Source of the DNA: Lucifuga dentata
Lineage: Eukaryota; Chordata; Actinopteri; Ophidiiformes; Bythitidae
Direction: 5' to 3'
DNA: 64,000 nucleotides
NCBI GenBank assembly: GCA_014773175.1
Contig: VXCM01003511.1
Coordinates: 38,578-102,577, forward strand
Every line of letters starts with the position of its first letter. Position 1 is the first letter of the stretch. A program made the translations under genes and the position numbers. Below the pieces are notes generated by a model. The model ran no database searches, was not told the origin of the DNA, and worked only from the letters and a program-made list of their open reading frames with translations. Below, piece after piece: positions 57,954 to 64,000 of the stretch.

Positions 57954-60046
57954 ATTCAATTTAAAAAAACAGAGCAAAGGGAAATCACAATCTAAAAATT
58001 AAAGATTAAAATCTAAAAATGAAACACAGCTTCAAGCAAGGAAAAGTGTGGGGATTTCATGATAACTCCTGGCTTGAATGGCCACCAATCTGTACTGGGA
58101 ACAAAAACAAAGGCTTTACAGATTGAAACCAAACTAAAACTGCACTGGAAAAATTCTCAAAATCAAGGACTGGTGAAATGTTATAATTTTAAAGTTATCC
58201 AGTGACAATCAAAACACCACATATTAGCATATTACTGAAACACTCAGTTATCTCAACCAACAGCGTCTTTATCCAGCCAGGTAAGGAAGTGAAGTGCTAC
58301 AGGTACTCTGGGTACCTCATATAGTACCTCATTCCTGGTCAGCAGTGAAACCTAGCAACACTAACTGTCAGAAAACAAGGTGCCTAAAAATGGGGAAAAA
58401 AAAAAAAAAAAAAAAAAAAAGAATAAAATTTAAACGCTGTGATAAAAGCACCACTAAAGCTAATAAAAGACACACCTTAAAACTTCAACCACATGTTCAG
58501 AGGGAGATCAGCAGTGTTTAGCCAAACTAGCAGTGTGTTCTAATGCTGCATTCGTGCCGTAATGTGGAATTCCATCATTTACAACTGCTGCGGGTTCAAG
58601 CTAATCAAAATGGACGCTCATATGAAGCTCATTTCACGCTTACATGAAAACATTTCTTTTGTTGGCTCTATTGGACCAAAAGAAGCTATATTTTAACATT
58701 TATGAGTTATTTTTGTTTTCAAACAGCTACTGCACTGCCATTATTATATGTTTTTAACAAGTTACTCTATCTGTATGATGATTGAGTTAAAGAAAATGCT
58801 TCCAAACATTCACTTATAAATAGAGAAATTACTAATTATGGTGTGAGCAGCCATATTGATATCAATACTGATGATGTCAACACTGACATCACTGAAGGGT
58901 TGAGCAATCCTGCCCAATTATCCAAGTAGGAATTCTGAGTTGAGAGAGCATTTTCTTTGACTTTTCCCAGTTGGAGTTTGGAAATTCTGAGTTCTGAGTA
59001 TAAATCAAACGCAGCATAATTAGAGGAGAAGAAGGGAGGATGGGCCAGGGTTAACCCTAAGCCTTATCTTCCCTAAAGGTGGACCTGTGTTTCAGGTTGA
59101 CCACTTCTCCCTGCTACATCTATAGTTTAATACTGACAAAAAAAAAACAAAACACTACATCCCTTTCTACATGGACACATAAAAATACATGGACACATAA
59201 AAAGTTATAAATGTTGAAGATTCAGCTGCATCAAGTGTCTCATTGGAAGCCAAACCATATGTCATATCCTGTGAGAACTTTCAGTGCCCTCTTTACCTCT
59301 CTTATCTCTCTTCTTATCAGCTGGGACTCTACAGCGGGACTTTGTTTGTGACTCTAATGAGCGTGGATCGCTATCTGGCCATCGTTCATGCTGTGGCAGC
59401 CATGCAAGCGCGGACGCTTTGCTATGGAACTGCAGCGAGCGTTGCTATCTGGGTCACATCTGTCACCATGGCGACCCCTCAGATGACATTTGCAGCTATC
59501 CACATAGATGGAGATGACAACAGCACCCTGAAATGCCAGCAAGTGTATCCTCAGGAGAGTGAGAGGTTGTGGAAGATGTTACGAAACTTCAGTGAGAACA
59601 TAGTGGGACTTTTTATTTGCCTTCCTGTTCTGACTTTCTGCTATGTGAAAATCCTCATCGTGCTGCAGAATTCCAGGAACTCGAACAAGCACAAAGCCAT
59701 TAAGATGATATTCACAATAGTATGTGTGTTTGTTGTCTGCTGGGTGCCTTACAACCTCATAGTTTTCCTTCAGACGCTGCAGCTTTTCAACATCCTGAAC
59801 AACCGAGAGGCTTCAAAAACAATCGGCTCTGCCATCGGTGTGGCTGAGACCATCGCTCTGTCTCATTGCTGCATCAATCCAGTCATCTATGCATTTGTAG
59901 GGGAGAAGTTTAGGAAGTCGCTGAGACATGCGCTGCCTAAATCCCTCTGCTGGTATCAACAAGTCAGAGGGGCTTCCTCTGACTTCAGCCACAGAGACAC
60001 CACAGACAAAGAGACGTCCAACACACCTGTCAGATCCGATTATTAA
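56946..60046 (+). CDS. Receptor B: divergent CC-type chemokine receptor (7TM GPCR), 345 aa
   Basis: Exons 56946-57066, 57299-57489 and 59321-60046 (GT-AG, phases 1 and 0) give one open frame. The ATG lies four bases after an acceptor (CTCCTCAG), so a non-coding exon upstream is likely. Seen: an acidic tyrosine-rich N-terminus (MNSTEYPYLYEDWEED), TM1 with GN at 41-42, MTDVCLLNLALSD in TM2, C96, a canonical DRYLAIVHA at 120-128, C176 in ECL2, CWVPYN at 244-249, NPVIY at 290-294, and a Ser/Thr-rich tail. The core is clearly functional in type. Unusual: no cysteine in the N-terminus and none in ECL3; TM2 has SLALW where (T/S)LPFW is expected; ECL1 lacks the WxFG tryptophan; an extra intron splits TM3 (GIYQ|LGLYSG). 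By family a leukocyte chemokine receptor; it may be an atypical or scavenging subtype (inference), although DRY is intact. Confidence 0.88.
57490..59320. other. Receptor B intron 2 (splits TM3), 1.8 kb
   Basis: Non-coding; A runs near 57920-57950 and 58396-58420. The donor is GTAGGG and the acceptor TTCTTATCAG. No repeat family recognised. Confidence 0.75.
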
Positions 60047-61164
60047 GAAATTTAAACATACACCAAGGTATCTTGTGTATGTGTGTGTGTGTTTTAAAGA
60101 GCTGTACAATAGTTACTGCACAGATTAACTCCTCGATATGAATCATTCTGTCAAATGTATAGCAGGTTATGAGACATTTAGTCCAAACTGTGACTCAGCT
60201 TTGCTGTTATTGTAACTGCTTTGTTATGTAATCCTGCAAATCAAAACAAAGTGAAGAATAAAACCAGACTGACGTTTCTTCTTTGCTTTCACAGTAACTG
60301 GAAAATATAGAGAAAAAAAACTTTCACAACTTTGCCTTGTTTAAGTAGACTTCCTGTGTCTGCAGCAACTCATTTTTCTTTTAAACACAAGCAGGCATGG
60401 GGGGGGGGGGGNGGGGGGGGGGGGGGAATCACCTTTCCAACACGAATTATAAACAAATGTTACAAATATTGCCACCATGCAAGTAAAGACCCTGCATTCA
60501 GATTCTTATGGGGAAAAAAAAACAAACAAAAAAAAACATTGTTTTGTAGTGTTGTAGAATATTTTCATTGTAGCTCTGGAGCTGTTTGTACTTTCCCATC
60601 AGGGAGGGAAAGAGGAACAAATAAGGGAAGAAAGGGAACAAGTAAAGAAAAAGGACAGAAAGGCAGTGTTATGCTAGAAACTGATCTCATGTTGAATGTA
60701 AAATACTGTATATGTCTGCAAAGTAACCAGTAACTACAGCCATCAGAAGGATCAGGTGGAATAAAAAAGTACAATATTTCCTTCTCAAATGTAATGAGAG
60801 AAGTAAAAAAGTTTATCTAAATGCTCAAAATTGTAGTTTGATAACAGCAATTGAGTAAATGTACTTATTTATCTTGCATCTCTGCTTTAGGAATGAGACA
60901 ATATTTTTCTGCAGAGAAATTTACACACCTTGCCGCTTTGAAACACTTCTCCCTCTATCACCAAGCAGAAGCAGAGATGCTGCATGCAGGGCTCCGTGCA
61001 CATTTCCAGCTGTGCACACTGGCATGGTCAAAGTCAACTTGCATGCTTTTAAAGTTTGCAGATGTGGACTTGTGGTTTGCTTTACCCGCAGACATTGAAA
61101 CAGCAAAAGGAAGTGACAAGCCCCCAGCCCACCCGTGAGGCTTAGGTGATTAGAGTTTTGCTCC
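60047..61164. other. Spacer between receptors B and C
   Basis: Receptor B 3' UTR, a poly-G run with an N at 60412, purine-rich sequence near 60600-60650, and the sequence leading to the receptor C TATA box. A 95-codon open frame at 60851-61138 has no recognisable features. Confidence 0.6.
60257..60262 (+). terminator. Polyadenylation signal for receptor B
   Basis: AATAAA lies about 210 bases after the receptor B stop codon (60044-60046), within GTGAAGAATAAAACC, and is followed by a T-rich stretch. It is the first canonical hexamer downstream. Motifs of this kind are common in A+T-rich DNA, so the assignment rests on position. Confidence 0.5.
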
Positions 61165-61172
61165 TATAAAAG
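61165..61172 (+). promoter_or_regulatory. TATA box of receptor C
   Basis: TATAAAAG stands 113 bases before the last base preceding the receptor C ATG at 61285. A start about 25-30 bases downstream (61190-61200) would give a 5' UTR of about 90 nt with no upstream ATG in good context apart from the one in GGAATGCATGC. Position and sequence fit an inducible, tissue-restricted immune gene promoter. Confidence 0.6.
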
Positions 61173-61284
61173 CCTTGCCAAGTTTTCACACTAACAAACA
61201 GCAAGTGGAATGCATGCAGAACATAATCCAACTGGATTTAAAGTTATTAATCTGACCACCTACTTCAGCGCAACATCATCCAGG

Positions 61285-63259
61285 ATGAACACGACCACCA
61301 GTATTTTTGTTGACAGCACTGGCAGGTAAGTTTTTCTCACTTTTAAAAAACATTCTCTGAATAACAGACCAATGCTCCTCAGTGGAATCACAAGGAAAGA
61401 ATAGACTTTGCACTCATGCAAATCAAATAGGCATTGGACTAAAAAAAAAACAAAAAAAACAAACAAAAAAACAAAACACTATTTATCTGATCTTGTATTT
61501 TAAAAACTGCCTCTTCAGCCTTACTGTAAACATTTGCTTTAAACTTTATCAAAGCTGTAGAAAAAAAATCTGAAACTGCACTCAGTTATATAATTCCAGG
61601 GTGAGTTCAGCTGTTTTCTTCAGAAAGTAGGTCATGTTGTTAATATTTTCCAGACTTACAGCCAAGACCACAAGCATCTCTGCTGTTATCACTCTCAATG
61701 AGAATTCAACTGCAGAAGACTCATACGGGTAAGCCTGAACCTTCATCTCCATGTTTTCATTCCCATTTTGTTCAGATCACACACTAAGTCTCTGATGTGT
61801 CTAAATCTCTGCCTTTTCTGGAATAGGAAGTTTAATGATTAGCTGTTCACTACGATCAAACAGATTTCTAATTTTAAAGATTTTTTAGGTTTTGATTTAG
61901 TATTTGCACATGCATGAAGAAGCTAGCAGTCTCTTCAAAGAGGTTGCAAGCTTGCAACTGCATTGTGTTTGCTGTTTTTTTAAAAACATTTTGACAGTGA
62001 CTCATCATTCTAAGAATATTTTTGTTTCAAGGGTTTTGTTCTCCACACAGCTTTAAAAAGCTGTTACACAAGATTGCTGTAAATCAAAAATCAGTTTTGT
62101 AATACTTTAAACTTACTAATCATGAATCTTTCTTTCTTTTTTTTTTTGCTCTATAAGTGTTACTACATCCTTCACTGACGACATCTTTGAAAGCACCACA
62201 GATTACTTTGATTACAACCTTTACTCAGAGGAAAACCTTGGAAGATGTGTCTACCAGCAGAATGGAGTCTATTTTCTTCCAGCCCTCTACTCTGTTTTCT
62301 TTGTCCTGGGCCTTCTGGGAAACGTTTTGGTGGTCTGGGTCATTGCTTGTGGGGTACGGCTCCGCAGCATGACTGATGTGTGCCTCCTAAACTTGGCCTT
62401 TGCTGACCTGTTCTTGGTGTGTTGTCTTCCCTTCCTAGCCCACCAAGCCCGAGACCAGTGGATATTTGGGGATAGTATGTGCAAGATAGTGCTTGCCATT
62501 TATCATCTTGGTTTTTATTGTGGAATCTTCTTCATTAGCTTAATGAGCATTGACCGTTACTTGGCTATAGTTCACGCTGTTTATGCTCTCAAAACAAGGA
62601 CAAGGTCCTTTGGAATAATTGCAGCTGCTGTTACATGGGTGGCTGGATTCTTGGCTTCATTTCCTGAGCTGACCTTTCTTAAATTACAGCAGTATCAAAA
62701 GAATAGTGCTTCATCTGTATTTTGTACTTCTGTATATGTTGGAAGTGAGAATGACCACAACGCACCCAACAGGCATTTCTGGACCACGTTTGGCCTTTTT
62801 AAAATGAACATTCTCGGTTTATTGATCCCAATTCTCATCATGGGTTTCTGCTACAGCCAGATCATTTGGAAGCTGCTGTATTGCCAGTCATCCAAGAAAC
62901 AGGCCATCCGCTTAGTGTGTGTAGTAGTAGCTGTGTTCTTCTGCTGCTGGGTACCTTACAACTTTGCAGCATTCTTCAGAGCACTGGAGCTGCTGGGGAT
63001 CTACACTGAATGCAACAGCAGCAAAACCATTATAGTCGCTTTGCAGGTCACTGAGGCCATCGCTTACTCTCACAGCTGCCTGAATCCCATCCTGTATGTG
63101 TTTGTTGGAGAGAAGTTCAGGAGGCACCTGCTGAGGCTGATGAACAGAGCTCCATGCAGCCTGTGTAGGGTTCTGAAGAGCCTCGTACCTCAGGACAGAA
63201 TCAATGCATCAGTGTATTCACAAACCACCAGTTTGGATGAAAGGAGCACTGCTATGTGA
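61285..63259 (+). CDS. Receptor C: CC-type chemokine receptor (7TM GPCR) with long N-terminus, 405 aa
   Basis: Exons 61285-61325, 61654-61728 and 62158-63259, donors GTAAGT and GTAAGC, phases 2 and 2. The third exon carries the whole 7TM core without an intron. Seen: a 78-residue Ser/Thr-rich extracellular leader with NTT and NST glycosylation sites and a tyrosine cluster DYFDYNLYSEE (about 54-64) of the kind that is tyrosine-sulfated in chemokine receptors; C69, C147, C228 and C324 for both disulfides; CLPF in TM2; WIFGDSMCK; DRYLAIVHA at 171-179; CWVPYN at 302-307; NPILY at 348-352. ECL2 is long, about 50 residues. The overall wording is CCR4/CCR5/CCR8-like; I cannot name the teleost subtype. 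It has a TATA-type promoter 5'. It is the last of three tandem receptor genes, all on the plus strand. Confidence 0.92.
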
Positions 63260-64000
63260 AGTGGGACTGTCAGGGGTTAGGTGGGTAGGTGTATTTTTGT
63301 GGTGAAGTATGTGTCTGTGTGTGTGCTCCTTCAGTTTTGTTTTTTTTTTTTTTATGATCGCCTTCAAAACAAGGGCATTACTACAAAGGGAATTCTTTGC
63401 TTCTGCAGGCTATTTTAAGACTTATATTTAGGGTTTAGTCTACAATAAGTTTAAGTAAGGTTTAAAGGAAGATTCCACCAATTTTACTCATCAAACTCAT
63501 GTCATTGGTCATGTGAAACACTATTCAGCCTGTGAAAACAAACGTATATAGTATGCATAATGCATAATACATACGTACCACTTACGTATGTAAGTGATGG
63601 AGCCCACAAACAAAAATGCTTGAATCAGCTCTCCTCTAAACATTTGTTTGTGTACCAAGCACGAAGTACGAAGGCAAATTTAAAAAAAAAAAAAACTTTT
63701 GCTGTGTGAAGCAACAGTTAATGTCAGAACAGAGCTATGTCCAAACTCTGCTGCTAAAAGCTTTTGTGGCTGTAGACAGCGCTGTGCAAAGTCAGGGAAA
63801 CAGAGGAGACAGACCTCTATGACATCACAAGGGTTACTTCCTGTTAGTGCTCATTTCTTCACCCTTTTAGTAAATTCAACCTACTCAACTTCTCTGAGAG
63901 GTTTTAGTTTTCAAAACTGTAGTCTTTAGTAGTGGTAGGTGAGAGTGTAGCCAGACAGCATAGGATGGTGGTGTGTAGGATGACTCTGGCGGTGAGGAAG
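63260..64000. other. Receptor C 3' region
   Basis: No canonical AATAAA is evident before the window ends, so the 3' UTR probably continues. TTTAAAGGAAGATTCCACCA at about 63463 resembles the start of a dispersed repeat. An imperfect palindrome CACTTACGTATGTAAGTG lies near 63580. Confidence 0.5.

Noticed and set aside
56946..60046. Receptor B as a pseudogene
   Set aside because: Despite the missing cysteines and TxP proline, all three exons are open, splice sites are canonical, and DRYLAIVHA, CWVP and NPVIY are intact.
60851..61138. 95-codon plus-strand open frame before receptor C
   Set aside because: No recognised domain and no promoter of its own; it ends just before the receptor C TATA box and is best explained by chance.

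Overview
The window is vertebrate nuclear DNA, almost certainly from a ray-finned (teleost, probably percomorph) fish. Its multi-exon genes have GT-AG introns. Between them lie long A+T-rich introns full of CA/GT/GA microsatellites, Tc1-like and hAT DNA-transposon relics, a solo LTR and miniature inverted-repeat elements. Nothing in it is bacterial, and there are no operons or CRISPR arrays.

Left three quarters (1 to about 48,000, minus strand): the 5' part of one large gene that I identify as cordon-bleu (cobl), an actin nucleator. Ten coding exons can be chained with consistent reading phase: 47966-47994, 33160-33418, 30613-30823, 28692-28920, 27085-27129, 26034-26122, 25730-25801, 21042-21224, 4906-5524 and 1415-1540. 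Together they give about 599 residues: the proline-rich start, the ubiquitin-like Cobl domain and three lysine/arginine-proline (KRAP-type) blocks. The C-terminal half, with the actin-binding WH2 domains, lies beyond position 1. The 15.5-kb intron between exons 8 and 9 holds a direct duplication (6388-10953 and 16294-20554). Each copy has since received its own insertion: a Tc1-like relic in copy 1 and a solo LTR in copy 2. A hAT relic lies between the copies.

Right quarter (50,379-63,259, plus strand): three tandem CC-type chemokine receptor genes, called A, B and C here. A (354 aa) and B (345 aa) share a phase-1 intron at the same glycine in TM1; C (405 aa) lacks it but has two small N-terminal exons. 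B is unusual: it lacks the N-terminus/ECL3 cysteine pair, the proline of the TM2 TxP motif and the ECL1 tryptophan, and it has an extra intron in TM3. Class A receptor core motifs (DRY, NPxxY) are intact in all three.

Five copies of a TTAA-flanked inverted-repeat element lie at 41.6-52.4 kb, in cobl intron 1 and around the 5' end of receptor A. One is a near-perfect foldback. The assembly carries a recurrent artefact: a single N between two exact copies of about 60-70 bases. One of these interrupts cobl exon 2 and would cause a false frameshift.
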